The position numbers and the translations under genes were made by a program. DNA of 64,000 bases. Origin: Flavobacterium sp. ov086. GTDB lineage: Bacteria > Bacteroidota > Bacteroidia > Flavobacteriales > Flavobacteriaceae. Shown here piece by piece: positions 18,702 to 27,430 of the stretch (position 1 is the first letter of the stretch; every line of letters starts with the position of its first letter). The stretch lies in contig NZ_FZNL01000016.1 in NCBI RefSeq assembly GCF_900187965.1, positions 62,001 to 126,000 of the forward strand. Direction: 5' to 3'. A model generated the notes under the pieces. That model was not told the origin of the DNA. It did no database searches and worked only from the letters and a program-made list of their open reading frames with translations.

Positions 18702-20156
18702 ATGAGAAAAAATAGTTATAAAATTCTATGTTTTCTGTTTTCGGTTGGAGCTTTTGCGCAACAAACAAAAACAAAAAAAGAATTTACAACCAATGGGAAA
18801 AAGATAACAGTTTATACAACTGCCGAAAATTCAAATTTAAGATTAACATCTACAGATAATTTAACTTTCTCGGCATCAAAACAACCTCTTGAAACAGAGT
18901 CAGCTGTTTTTGTAGAACCCTCTAAAAAGTTTCAGACTTTCATGGGAATTGGTGGAGCCATCACAGATGCGAGTGCTGAGATTTTTGCTAAACTTTCGAA
19001 AGAAAAACAAACAGAATTTTTAAATGCTTACTACGATAAACAAAAAGGGATAGGCTATTCTTTGCTAAGAACAACGATACAAAGTTCTGATTTTAGCAGT
19101 GGAAGCTATTCTTATATCGAAGAAGGAGATAAAGATTTAAAGACGTTTTCTATTGATCATGATAGACAATATCGCATTCCGTTAATAAAGCAAGCCATAA
19201 AAACTGCTGGAGGAAAATTGACAACTTATGTTGCACCCTGGTCGCCAAATGCTTTTATGAAAAGTAATAAAAGTGTCCTGAAAGGAGGAACATTATTACC
19301 GGAATATTATCAAACATGGGCAAATTTTTATGCCAAGTTTATAAAGGCATATGAGAAAGAAGGAATTCCAATTTGGGGAACTTCTACTCAAAACGAGCCA
19401 ATGGCAATTCAAACTTGGGAATCTTGCGTTTATACAGCAGAAAACGAGAGAGATTTTATTAAAAATTTCCTTGGGCCAACTTTGAAAAAAGAAAAGTTAG
19501 GGGATGTAAAAATCATTGTTTGGGATCATAATCGCGATTTAATGAATTACAGAGCAAACGTAATTTATTCAGATCCTGAAGCTTCAAAGTATGTTTGGGG
19601 AATGGGTTTTCACTGGTATGAAACCTGGTCTGGCGGAGCATCAATGTTTGATAACGTTGGTAAAGTGCATGAAGCATATCCAAACAAAGGTTTAATGTTT
19701 ACAGAAGGATGTATCGAAAAATTTGATGCTGCAAAGTATCAATTTTGGGGTAACGGAGAAAGATATGGTATTTCTATGATTAATGATTTTAATAATGGAA
19801 CTGCAGGTTGGACAGACTGGAACATTCTTTTAGATCAAAATGGCGGGCCAAATCATGTTGGAAACTTCTGTTTTGCACCAATTCATGCTGACACAACTAC
19901 CGGTGAATTAATTTATACACCATCCTATTATTATATCGGACATTTTTCGAAATTCATTCGCTTAAACGCAGTAAGAGTAAGTACTGCCGTGAGCAGAAGC
20001 GCATTATTAAGTACTTCATTTTTAAATACTGACGGAACAATGGCAACAGTTGTCATGAACCAATCTGATAAAGAGATTACCTATAATTTAATTATAGCTG
20101 CTGAAAAAACAGTAGTTAAAATACCTGCGCATGCCATACAAACATTAGTGTATTAA
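18702..20156 (+). CDS. GH30 glycosidase, copy 1 (candidate beta-1,6-glucanase)
   Basis: This 484-aa secreted enzyme has a signal peptide ending near FAQQ (residue 20). GH30 features are FMGIGGAITDASA near residues 80-92, SLLRTTIQSSDF, APWSPNAFMK, the acid/base Glu232 in TQNEP, and the nucleophile Glu335 in MFTEGC. A C-terminal beta-sandwich follows (YIGHFSKFIRLNAVRV). Known GH30 members cleave beta-1,6-glucan or glucosylceramide. Genomic context favours beta-1,6-glucan. It is a close tandem paralogue of the next gene, but this copy is not a lipoprotein and so probably acts in the periplasm or is released. Confidence 0.9.
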   Translation: MRKNSYKILCFLFSVGAFAQQTKTKKEFTTNGKKITVYTTAENSNLRLTSTDNLTFSASKQPLETESAVFVEPSKKFQTFMGIGGAITDASAEIFAKLSKEKQTEFLNAYYDKQKGIGYSLLRTTIQSSDFSSGSYSYIEEGDKDLKTFSIDHDRQYRIPLIKQAIKTAGGKLTTYVAPWSPNAFMKSNKSVLKGGTLLPEYYQTWANFYAKFIKAYEKEGIPIWGTSTQNEPMAIQTWESCVYTAENERDFIKNFLGPTLKKEKLGDVKIIVWDHNRDLMNYRANVIYSDPEASKYVWGMGFHWYETWSGGASMFDNVGKVHEAYPNKGLMFTEGCIEKFDAAKYQFWGNGERYGISMINDFNNGTAGWTDWNILLDQNGGPNHVGNFCFAPIHADTTTGELIYTPSYYYIGHFSKFIRLNAVRVSTAVSRSALLSTSFLNTDGTMATVVMNQSDKEITYNLIIAAEKTVVKIPAHAIQTLVY

Positions 20157-20172
20157 TTTTTTGTAATTAGAA

Positions 20173-20205
20173 GAGGGTCGAATTGAATCATCCAATTTGA
20201 CCCTC
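20173..20205 (+). terminator. Hairpin between the first two GH30 genes
   Basis: GAGGGTCGAATTG (20173-20185) pairs with CAATTTGACCCTC (20193-20205) with one mismatch, followed by a modest T-rich stretch (AATTTAATTT). It may be a weak terminator or an mRNA-stability structure between tandem paralogues. Confidence 0.55.
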
Positions 20206-20242
20206 AATTTAATTTCAACTTTAAAAGTTTTTTGAAAGTACA

Positions 20243-21700
20243 ATGAAAATCATCAATAGAATTTTAATAGCACCAATACTAGTTCTACAATTAAGTTGTT
20301 CTTCATCAAAGGTTGTGAGTCGTTCAGCGGTTTCAGCATCCAAATCAAACAAAAAAATTGAAGTTTATACCACCGCCGAAAACACAAATTTAAGGTTATC
20401 GCTCTCGAATAATTTAATTTCGAAAGCAACAAATTCAACAGTTTCTATTGTTTTAGATCCTGAAAAAACAGATCAGATTTTCTTAGGAATTGGTGGTGCC
20501 ATAACAGATGCAAGTGCAGAAGTTTTTGCCAAATTATCTCCTAAAAAACAACAAGAATTTCTGACTGCCTACTACGACAAAAACAAAGGAATTGGTTACA
20601 CATTAGCCAGAACCAACATACATAGCTGCGATTTTAGCAGCGACAGTTACACTTATATAACAGAAGGAGACAAAGATTTAGAATCCTTCAACATTGAGCA
20701 CGATAAAAAATATCGAATTCCATTAATAAAAAAAGCAATTGAAACAGCCGGCGGGAAATTAACTTTATTTGCCAGTCCTTGGAGTCCCCCAGCTTTCATG
20801 AAAGACAATAATGATATTTTGCACGGCGGCGTTTTATTGCCGGAATTTGCACAATCATGGGCAAATTACTATGTTAAATTTATTCAAGCCTACGAAAAAG
20901 AAGGTATTCCGGTTTGGGGATTAACCATTCAAAACGAACCTATGGCAAAGCAAAGATGGGAATCTTGCATTTACACACCTGAAGTCGAAAGAGATTTTCT
21001 TAAAAATTTTCTAGGACCAACTTTAGAAAAAGAAGGATTAGCTTCTAAAAACATTATCATCTGGGATCACAATCGTGGAGACCAGCTAGAAAAAAGAGCC
21101 AATCTTGTTTTCTCAGACCCGGAAGTTTCAAAATATGCATGGGGAATTGGATTCCATTGGTATGAAACATGGAATGGCGGAACTCCAAAATTTGAATCAG
21201 TAGGTGAAGTTCACAAACAATTTCCAAATAAAAATTTACTTTTTACAGAAGGCTGTATCGAAAAGTTTGACGCCACAAAATTTCAGTTTTGGGGAAATGC
21301 AGAACGATATGGACTCAATATAATTAACGATTTGAATAACGGAACTGTGGGTTGGACAGATTGGAACATCCTTTTAGACCAAAACGGAGGACCTAACCAT
21401 GTAGGTAATTTTTGCTTTGCGCCAATTCACGCAGATACCACAAAAGATGAATTGATCTACACACCAATGTATTATTATATAGGTCATTTTTCCAAATTTA
21501 TCCGACCTAATGCCAAAAGGATAATCGAAACCATTAGCGATAAAACATTAATAAGCACTTCATTTAAAAATTCTGATAACAAGATCGTTACCATTGTTAT
21601 GAACCAATCAGACAAAGAAGTTGTTTATACGCTCATAAACCAAGATACAAAAACCACGATCACTATTCCGGCGCATGCTTTGCAAACTATTATAAACTAG
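20243..21700 (+). CDS. GH30 glycosidase, copy 2 (lipoprotein)
   Basis: This 485-aa lipoprotein has the lipobox LQLSC (cysteine 19) and so is probably anchored in the outer membrane. It matches copy 1 along its length: FLGIGGAITDASAEVF, ARTNIHSCDF, SPWSPPAFMKDN, acid/base Glu232 in IQNEP, nucleophile Glu336 in LFTEGC, and WTDWNILLDQNGGPNHVGN shared almost word for word. The difference in signal type suggests that the pair split into a surface and a periplasmic enzyme acting on the same glucan. It lies 27 bases before the third GH30 gene. Confidence 0.9.
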   Translation: MKIINRILIAPILVLQLSCSSSKVVSRSAVSASKSNKKIEVYTTAENTNLRLSLSNNLISKATNSTVSIVLDPEKTDQIFLGIGGAITDASAEVFAKLSPKKQQEFLTAYYDKNKGIGYTLARTNIHSCDFSSDSYTYITEGDKDLESFNIEHDKKYRIPLIKKAIETAGGKLTLFASPWSPPAFMKDNNDILHGGVLLPEFAQSWANYYVKFIQAYEKEGIPVWGLTIQNEPMAKQRWESCIYTPEVERDFLKNFLGPTLEKEGLASKNIIIWDHNRGDQLEKRANLVFSDPEVSKYAWGIGFHWYETWNGGTPKFESVGEVHKQFPNKNLLFTEGCIEKFDATKFQFWGNAERYGLNIINDLNNGTVGWTDWNILLDQNGGPNHVGNFCFAPIHADTTKDELIYTPMYYYIGHFSKFIRPNAKRIIETISDKTLISTSFKNSDNKIVTIVMNQSDKEVVYTLINQDTKTTITIPAHALQTIIN

Positions 21701-21727
21701 CCGGTGTCTAACTAAAAAACTATAAAA

Positions 21728-23191
21728 ATGAAACCAAAATTTAAAAACGCTATAAAAGCAATATTTTTTGCGACAGCCATATTTGCTCAGGTAAAATGCT
21801 CCTCATCAAATGATGCTGTCGAAAATCCCCCTCCGGTAGTACCGCCGGTTGTAGTAAAAAACGATGTCGATTTTTGGTTGACAAAAGGAGATCAAACGGC
21901 ATTACTAACAAAACAAACAGGCGCTTTAGGTTTTGGAACTACAGTAAATAGTTATCCGAATATTGAGGTAAACGCCAGCCAAAAATACCAGACCGTAGAT
22001 GGTTTTGGATACACATTAACAGGCGGAAGTGCAGATGTAATCAATCAGTTGAATGCAACAAAAAAAGCAGCTCTTTTGCAGGAATTATTTGGTTCATCAG
22101 CAACTTCAATCGGAATAAGCTATATCAGAATTAGTATTGGAGCATCAGATTTGCATTCAACCACTTTTACTTATGATGATATTTCTACAGGAAATACAGA
22201 TCTTGATTTGACTAAATTTAATTTAGATGGAGATAAAAATGGAGTAATTGCCCTTTTAAAAGAAATTCTGGCAATCAATCCAAAAATTTTAATTGTAGCA
22301 ACTCCTTGGACAGCGCCGCTTTGGATGAAAACGGAGAACAGTTTCAAAGGAGGAAGATTAGATACAAAGTATTATGATGTTTATGCAAAATACTTCGTAA
22401 AATACATTCAGCAAATGAAAACGGAAGGTATTACAATTGATGCTATAACGCCTCAAAACGAACCTTTAAATCCATATAATACTCCAAGTATGGAAATGTC
22501 GGCTTTAGAGCAGGCAAATTTTATCAAGAATAATTTGGGCCCTGCATTTAAGGCAGCAAATCTTGCAACAAAAATCATTACTTATGATCATAATTGTGAT
22601 GTGCCGGATTATCCTAAAACAATCTTGGCTGATGCAGCAGCAAATCCTTTTGTAGACGGTTCAGCATTTCACTTATATGCAGGAGATATTAGCGCTCTTT
22701 CAGATGTTTACAATGCTTATCCTACCAAAAATATTTATTTTACAGAACAATGGACTTCTTCTACAGGTAGTTTTGACGGAGATTTAAAATGGCATCTTAA
22801 AAATGTTGTGATTGGTTCCATGCGCAATTGGAGTAGAAATGCTCTGGAATGGAACTTGGCAAACAACGCTAATTATGGACCTCACACAAATGGTGGATGT
22901 TCAGAATGTAAAGGAGCTTTAACGGTTACTTCGACTGACAATTTTCAGCGTAATGTAGCCTACTATATTATCGCTCATGCTTCAAAATTTGTTCCTGCAG
23001 GATCTATAAGAATTGATAGTAATATCAACGGTAATTTACAAAATGTTGCCTTCATTACGCCTTCAGGTTCAAAAGTTTTGATTGTTGAAAATGACGGATC
23101 TTCAAATGTTGCTTTCAATATAAAATTTGACGGTAAATGGGTTACAACTTCTTTAGACGCAGGAGCTGTAGGAACTTATACATGGAAATAA
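21728..23191 (+). CDS. GH30 glycosidase, copy 3 (lipoprotein)
   Basis: This 487-aa lipoprotein has lipobox AQVKC (cysteine 24) followed by a proline/valine linker (NPPPVVPPVVV). It belongs to a second GH30 subgroup in this locus, closer to copy 4 than to copies 1 and 2. It shows VDGFGYTLTGGSADVI, ISYIRISIGASDL, ATPWTAPLWMKT, acid/base Glu245 in PQNEP, nucleophile Glu340 in YFTEQW, and a CSECKGAL segment shared with copy 4 as CSTCKGAL. Probable role is cleavage of a beta-1,6-glucan backbone or branch at the cell surface. Confidence 0.9.
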   Translation: MKPKFKNAIKAIFFATAIFAQVKCSSSNDAVENPPPVVPPVVVKNDVDFWLTKGDQTALLTKQTGALGFGTTVNSYPNIEVNASQKYQTVDGFGYTLTGGSADVINQLNATKKAALLQELFGSSATSIGISYIRISIGASDLHSTTFTYDDISTGNTDLDLTKFNLDGDKNGVIALLKEILAINPKILIVATPWTAPLWMKTENSFKGGRLDTKYYDVYAKYFVKYIQQMKTEGITIDAITPQNEPLNPYNTPSMEMSALEQANFIKNNLGPAFKAANLATKIITYDHNCDVPDYPKTILADAAANPFVDGSAFHLYAGDISALSDVYNAYPTKNIYFTEQWTSSTGSFDGDLKWHLKNVVIGSMRNWSRNALEWNLANNANYGPHTNGGCSECKGALTVTSTDNFQRNVAYYIIAHASKFVPAGSIRIDSNINGNLQNVAFITPSGSKVLIVENDGSSNVAFNIKFDGKWVTTSLDAGAVGTYTWK

Positions 23192-23205
23192 TTAGAGCAT
23201 TTACA

Positions 23206-24948
23206 ATGAAAAAAATAATTATTACGCTACAATTACTGGTTTCGATTGCAACTTTTGGACAAGGCTTTGTACACAGAGACGGACAAAAGATTGTTGACGG
23301 AAACGGAAAAAACATACTACTAAGAGGTTTAGGATTAGGAGGCTGGATGGTGCAGGAAGGCTACATGATGCAAACCCAGCCTTTTGCAAGTCCTCAATAT
23401 GTGATCAAACAGAAAATTGAGGACGTTGTTGGAGAACAGGGAACAAAAGAATTTTATGCCGCTTATAAAGCAAACGGAATTACAAAACGTGATATCGATT
23501 CATTAGCAAAATGGGGATTCAATTCTATTCGTTTGCCAATGCATTACAACCTATATACACTGCCAATCGAACAAGAGAAAAATGGTGAAATCACGTGGAT
23601 AGAAGAAGGTTTTACCATGACAGATAATTTACTGAAATGGTGTGCCGAAAATAAAATCTATCTTATTTTAGACTTGCATGCAGCTCCCGGCGGACAAGGA
23701 AATGACGCTGCAATTTCTGACTACGATACTACAAAACCATCTTTATGGCAAAGTGAAACCAATCAGAAAAAGATGATTGCTTTGTGGAAAAAGCTGGCTT
23801 CTCGTTACAGAGATAATCCCTGGATTGGAGCTTACGATATCATCAACGAACCAAACTGGAATTTTACCGGAACCAATAAAAACGGTTGCGACGAAAACTC
23901 AAACGGACCTTTGAGAGATTTGATGGTTCAGGTAACAAAAGCCATTCGTGAAGTTGATACAAACCATTTAATTTTTATCGAAGGAAATTGCTGGGGAAAT
24001 AATTACAACGGAATTTTTCCTTTATGGGATGAGAATATGGCGTTGAGTTTTCATAAATATTGGAATTACAACACAATCGCTTCTATCCAGAAAATGCTGG
24101 ATTACAGACAACAATACAATGTTCCAATTTGGTTGGGAGAAAGTGGAGAAAACTCTAATGTTTGGTTTAAAGATGCGTTGACTTTAGTAGAAACCAATAA
24201 TATTGGATGGGCTTTTTGGCCAATGAAAAAAATCGAAAATATTGCGGGAGTAACATCAGTAACCAAAATTCCGGAATACGATGTTTTACTGAAATACTGG
24301 AAAGACGGCGGCCAAAAACCAAGTGCAGATTTTGCCAAGAAAACATTAATGAAAATGGCAGATAATTACAAAATGGAAAACGTAACCGTTAAGCCGGATG
24401 TAATCGACGCAATGTTCAGACAAGTACAAACAAACGATACAAAACCTTATAAAAAGCATGTAATTCCTGGAAAAATTGCGGCAACTCAATATGATTTAGG
24501 AACAAATGAGCATGCATATTCAGATAAAGATTTTATAAACTACAGATCAGAAACAGGAAAATTTGATGAGTGGAACAAAGGAAATACCATGAGAAATGAT
24601 GGTGTTGATATTTTGCCATGTAAAGATGCAGGATCAAACGGTTATCAGGTTTCATTTATAGAAGATGGCGAGTGGCTTCAGTTTACAACTCAGGTTGCAA
24701 AACAGAATACATATAAAGTTGCAATTCGTTATTCAAGTGAAAACTCAAAAGGAAAGCTTCATTTAGAAACAGAAAACGGTAAAAAATCAGAAACGATCAC
24801 ACTTCCGGCAACTGGAGGAAATGAAAAATTCAAAACAGTTGTTTTATCAGGAGTAGAGCTAAATTCGGGAACAAATAAAATAAAAGTAGTTTTCGAAAAA
24901 GGAGGCTTTAATCTAAATTATTTAGATTTTTCTGAAAGAAAAAAATAA
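23206..24948 (+). CDS. GH5 glycosidase with C-terminal carbohydrate-binding module
   Basis: This 580-aa product has a signal peptide MKKIIITLQLLVSIATFG. An upstream ATG at 23137 overlaps the previous gene and adds 23 unlikely residues, so I take 23206. The TIM-barrel catalytic domain carries GLGLGGWM, SIRLPMHYN, ILDLHAAPGGQGND, acid/base Glu215 in IINEPN, and nucleophile Glu312 in WLGESGE. Residues from about 450 onward form a CBM6-like beta-sandwich (NGYQVSFIEDGEWLQFT, YKVAIRYSSENSKGKL, NLNYLDF). It resembles exo-acting beta-glucan-degrading GH5 enzymes. It probably complements the GH30 set by removing beta-1,3 or terminal linkages, but exact specificity cannot be read from sequence. Confidence 0.88.
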   Translation: MKKIIITLQLLVSIATFGQGFVHRDGQKIVDGNGKNILLRGLGLGGWMVQEGYMMQTQPFASPQYVIKQKIEDVVGEQGTKEFYAAYKANGITKRDIDSLAKWGFNSIRLPMHYNLYTLPIEQEKNGEITWIEEGFTMTDNLLKWCAENKIYLILDLHAAPGGQGNDAAISDYDTTKPSLWQSETNQKKMIALWKKLASRYRDNPWIGAYDIINEPNWNFTGTNKNGCDENSNGPLRDLMVQVTKAIREVDTNHLIFIEGNCWGNNYNGIFPLWDENMALSFHKYWNYNTIASIQKMLDYRQQYNVPIWLGESGENSNVWFKDALTLVETNNIGWAFWPMKKIENIAGVTSVTKIPEYDVLLKYWKDGGQKPSADFAKKTLMKMADNYKMENVTVKPDVIDAMFRQVQTNDTKPYKKHVIPGKIAATQYDLGTNEHAYSDKDFINYRSETGKFDEWNKGNTMRNDGVDILPCKDAGSNGYQVSFIEDGEWLQFTTQVAKQNTYKVAIRYSSENSKGKLHLETENGKKSETITLPATGGNEKFKTVVLSGVELNSGTNKIKVVFEKGGFNLNYLDFSERKK

Positions 24949-24974
24949 AAGATAATATTCCGTTAGGAATTAAA

Positions 24975-25042
24975 GGTTGGTAGAAAAAAGGTTGGTAGAA
25001 AAAAATATTGGTATATATAAGAAAATTGTCCCGTAGGGACAA
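24975..25042. repeat. 15-bp tandem duplication and a GTCCCGTAGGGAC hairpin
   Basis: GGTTGGTAGAAAAAA is repeated directly at 24975-24989 and 24990-25004. TTGTCCC/GGGACAA (25026-25032 and 25036-25042) forms a short hairpin of a type that recurs in these genomes. Both lie in the 201-bp gap between the GH5 gene and the EEP gene; no gene is seen there. Confidence 0.7.
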
Positions 25043-25149
25043 AACAATTAGATCAGGGTTGACAACAACAGAATTAACATAAGTTTTAAATTGATTTTTT
25101 TCAGTAAAGCCTTTGAAACATTAGCTTTACCGGAATAAAATTTTTTAAC

Positions 25150-25989
25150 ATGAAAAAGATAAATACAATTGTTTTAGTGGTAATGCTGCTTTTGGTAAGC
25201 AGTTCGTTTTATGGTCAAAATTTAAAATTGATGACCTACAATATTCGTTTAGATGTTGCGTCTGACGGGGAAAATGCATGGCCAAATCGGAAAGATTATT
25301 TTGCTTCTCAAATACAATTTTATAGTCCGGATATTTTTGGAGTTCAGGAAGCAACTCCAAATCAAGTTACAGATATAGCTTCGGCTTTGCCTAATTACAA
25401 CAGGTTTGGAATTGGGAGAGAAGAGAAAGGAACGGGAGAAGCCTGTACGATTTATTATAAAAAGGATCGTTTTCAGGTGCAGGAATCAAATACATTTTGG
25501 TTGTCAGAAACGCCAAATGTAGTTTCAAGAGGTTGGGATGCAGCCTGTAATAGAGTTTGTACGTATGGATTGTTTAAAGATTTAAAAACTAAAAAAACAT
25601 TTTGGGTTTTTAATCTGCATCTCGATCATATGGGAGAAGTGGCAAGAGTAAAAGGAGTAGAATTGGTGCTTTCGAAAATAGCGGCACTAAACATAAAAAA
25701 ATATCCGGTTTTTTTAATGGGAGATTTTAACTCAGAACCAGAAACAAAACAAATTGTAGAAATTAAAAAAGTAATGGATGATACGAAAGATATTTCAATA
25801 GAAAAACCTTTTGGACCATCAGGAACATTCAATGATTTTGAGCATAATAAACCAGTAACGTTATTAATAGATTATATTTTTATCTCTAAAAATAGCGGAT
25901 TAAAAATTCAAAAACACGCAGTACTAAGTGATTCTAAAGATTTAAGATATCCATCGGATCATTTACCTGTCTTAATAGAAATAGATTAA
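25150..25989 (+). CDS. Secreted endonuclease/exonuclease/phosphatase-family protein
   Basis: This 279-aa protein has a signal peptide (cleavage near SSFYGQ, residue 23). It has the full EEP fold set: LMTYNIRLD near 28-36, GVQEA, CTIYYKKDRF, NLHLDHMG, the metal/catalytic motif GDFNSEP, IDYIFI and the terminal SDHLPV. All catalytic positions seem intact. EEP proteins hydrolyse phosphodiester or phosphomonoester bonds in DNA, inositol phosphates or lipids. Its place in a glycan locus, 2 bases before the fourth GH30 gene, suggests action on a phosphorylated cell-wall component or on phosphate groups that block the glycan. That role is inference. Confidence 0.85.
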   Translation: MKKINTIVLVVMLLLVSSSFYGQNLKLMTYNIRLDVASDGENAWPNRKDYFASQIQFYSPDIFGVQEATPNQVTDIASALPNYNRFGIGREEKGTGEACTIYYKKDRFQVQESNTFWLSETPNVVSRGWDAACNRVCTYGLFKDLKTKKTFWVFNLHLDHMGEVARVKGVELVLSKIAALNIKKYPVFLMGDFNSEPETKQIVEIKKVMDDTKDISIEKPFGPSGTFNDFEHNKPVTLLIDYIFISKNSGLKIQKHAVLSDSKDLRYPSDHLPVLIEID

Positions 25990-25991
25990 AA

Positions 25992-27416
25992 ATGAAAAAC
26001 ATCAACAAAAAACTTCAAATTTTACTTTTACTGCCACTTATTGCAGTTCAAATAAAATGTGGGACTTCAAAAAAATCAGTTGCCACTTCTGGTAAAGCCG
26101 AAGCTTGGATTACGACAACCGATGAAACATCAAAATTGCAAAAGCAAAATGATTTGGTTTTTAATTCAGAAACGAATTCAAATCAAACAATTTTGGTTGA
26201 CGCTTCTCAAAAATTTCAAACCATCGAAGGTTTCGGATTTTCTTTAACGGGAGGAAGTGCGCAGGCAATCATGAAACTGGACAAAGCAAAGAAAGAAGCA
26301 TTGCTTCAGGAACTGTTTTCCAGAAATAATGACGCAATTGGTTTGAGTTATTTACGTATTAGCATTGGTGCTTCTGATTTGAATGAAAAAGTTTTTTCGT
26401 ATGATGATATGCCCGAAGGGCAAACAGATTTAAAACTGGAACACTTTAATCTTGGTCCGGATTTAAATGATGTTGTACCGCTTTTAAAAGAGATTTTGGC
26501 GATAAATCCAAACATCAAAATTATGGGTTCTCCATGGTCGCCGCCAGTTTGGATGAAAGACAACGGAAGCTCAAAAGGAGGAAGTTTACAACCAAAATAC
26601 TATCAGGTTTATGCGGAGTATTTTGTAAAATATATTCAGGCAATGAAAGCGCAGGGAATTGTAATTGATGCAATAACACCTCAAAACGAACCTTTGCATC
26701 CCGGAAATAATCCAAGTTTGCTTATGCCGGCATTAGCGCAAGCAGAATTTATTAAGATGAATTTAGGTCCCGCTTTCGCGAAAGCAAAAATCAAAACCAA
26801 AATAATAGTTTACGATCACAATTGCGACAAACCTGAATATCCTTTAACGATATTAAATGATCCAAAAGCATTGCCATTTGTAGCGGGTTCAGCGTTTCAT
26901 TTATACGAAGGAGATATCAGTGCATTGTCTACAGTTCACGATGCATATCCAAAGAAAGATTTATATTTTACAGAACAATATACAGGATCAAAAAGCAGTT
27001 TTGAATCTGATTTGAAATGGAGTGTAAAAAATGTTGTTATTGGTTCGATGCGTAACTGGAGTGTAAATGCATTATCATGGGGATTAGCAAATGATGAGTA
27101 TTACAAACCCTTTACACCAGGCGGATGTTCTACCTGCAAAGGCGCATTAATGATCGATCAGGCTCAGAATATTAAAAGAGAAGTTGGCTATTATATTATA
27201 GGTCATGCTTCAAAATTTGTCCCTGAAGGATCTGTTAGAATTGGCAGTAACATTAGTAATAATTTATACAATGTTGCGTTTAGAACGCCAACAGGACAGA
27301 TTGTTCTAATTGTAGAAAATGATGGAACTTCGACAGAATCATTCAATGTTAAATACAATCAAAAACAAATTTCAACTACTTTAAACGCTGGTGCAGTTGC
27401 AACTTACGTTTGGTAA
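25992..27416 (+). CDS. GH30 glycosidase, copy 4 (lipoprotein)
   Basis: This 474-aa lipoprotein has lipobox VQIKC (cysteine 23). It is a paralogue of copy 3, from which it is separated by the GH5 and EEP genes. GH30 signatures are IEGFGFSLTGGSAQAI, LSYLRISIGASDL, SPWSPPVWMKDN, acid/base Glu233 in PQNEP and nucleophile Glu328 in YFTEQY. The C-terminal beta-sandwich is VRIGSNISNNLYNVAF. The 2-base spacing from the EEP stop and the 14-base gap to the GH3 start imply one transcript. Likely substrate is the same beta-1,6-glucan as for the other GH30 proteins. Confidence 0.9.
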   Translation: MKNINKKLQILLLLPLIAVQIKCGTSKKSVATSGKAEAWITTTDETSKLQKQNDLVFNSETNSNQTILVDASQKFQTIEGFGFSLTGGSAQAIMKLDKAKKEALLQELFSRNNDAIGLSYLRISIGASDLNEKVFSYDDMPEGQTDLKLEHFNLGPDLNDVVPLLKEILAINPNIKIMGSPWSPPVWMKDNGSSKGGSLQPKYYQVYAEYFVKYIQAMKAQGIVIDAITPQNEPLHPGNNPSLLMPALAQAEFIKMNLGPAFAKAKIKTKIIVYDHNCDKPEYPLTILNDPKALPFVAGSAFHLYEGDISALSTVHDAYPKKDLYFTEQYTGSKSSFESDLKWSVKNVVIGSMRNWSVNALSWGLANDEYYKPFTPGGCSTCKGALMIDQAQNIKREVGYYIIGHASKFVPEGSVRIGSNISNNLYNVAFRTPTGQIVLIVENDGTSTESFNVKYNQKQISTTLNAGAVATYVW

Positions 27417-27430
27417 TCAAAATTAAATAT

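Noticed and set aside
23137..23205. Earlier ATG for the GH5 gene
   Set aside because: It overlaps the previous GH30 gene and would spoil the signal peptide.
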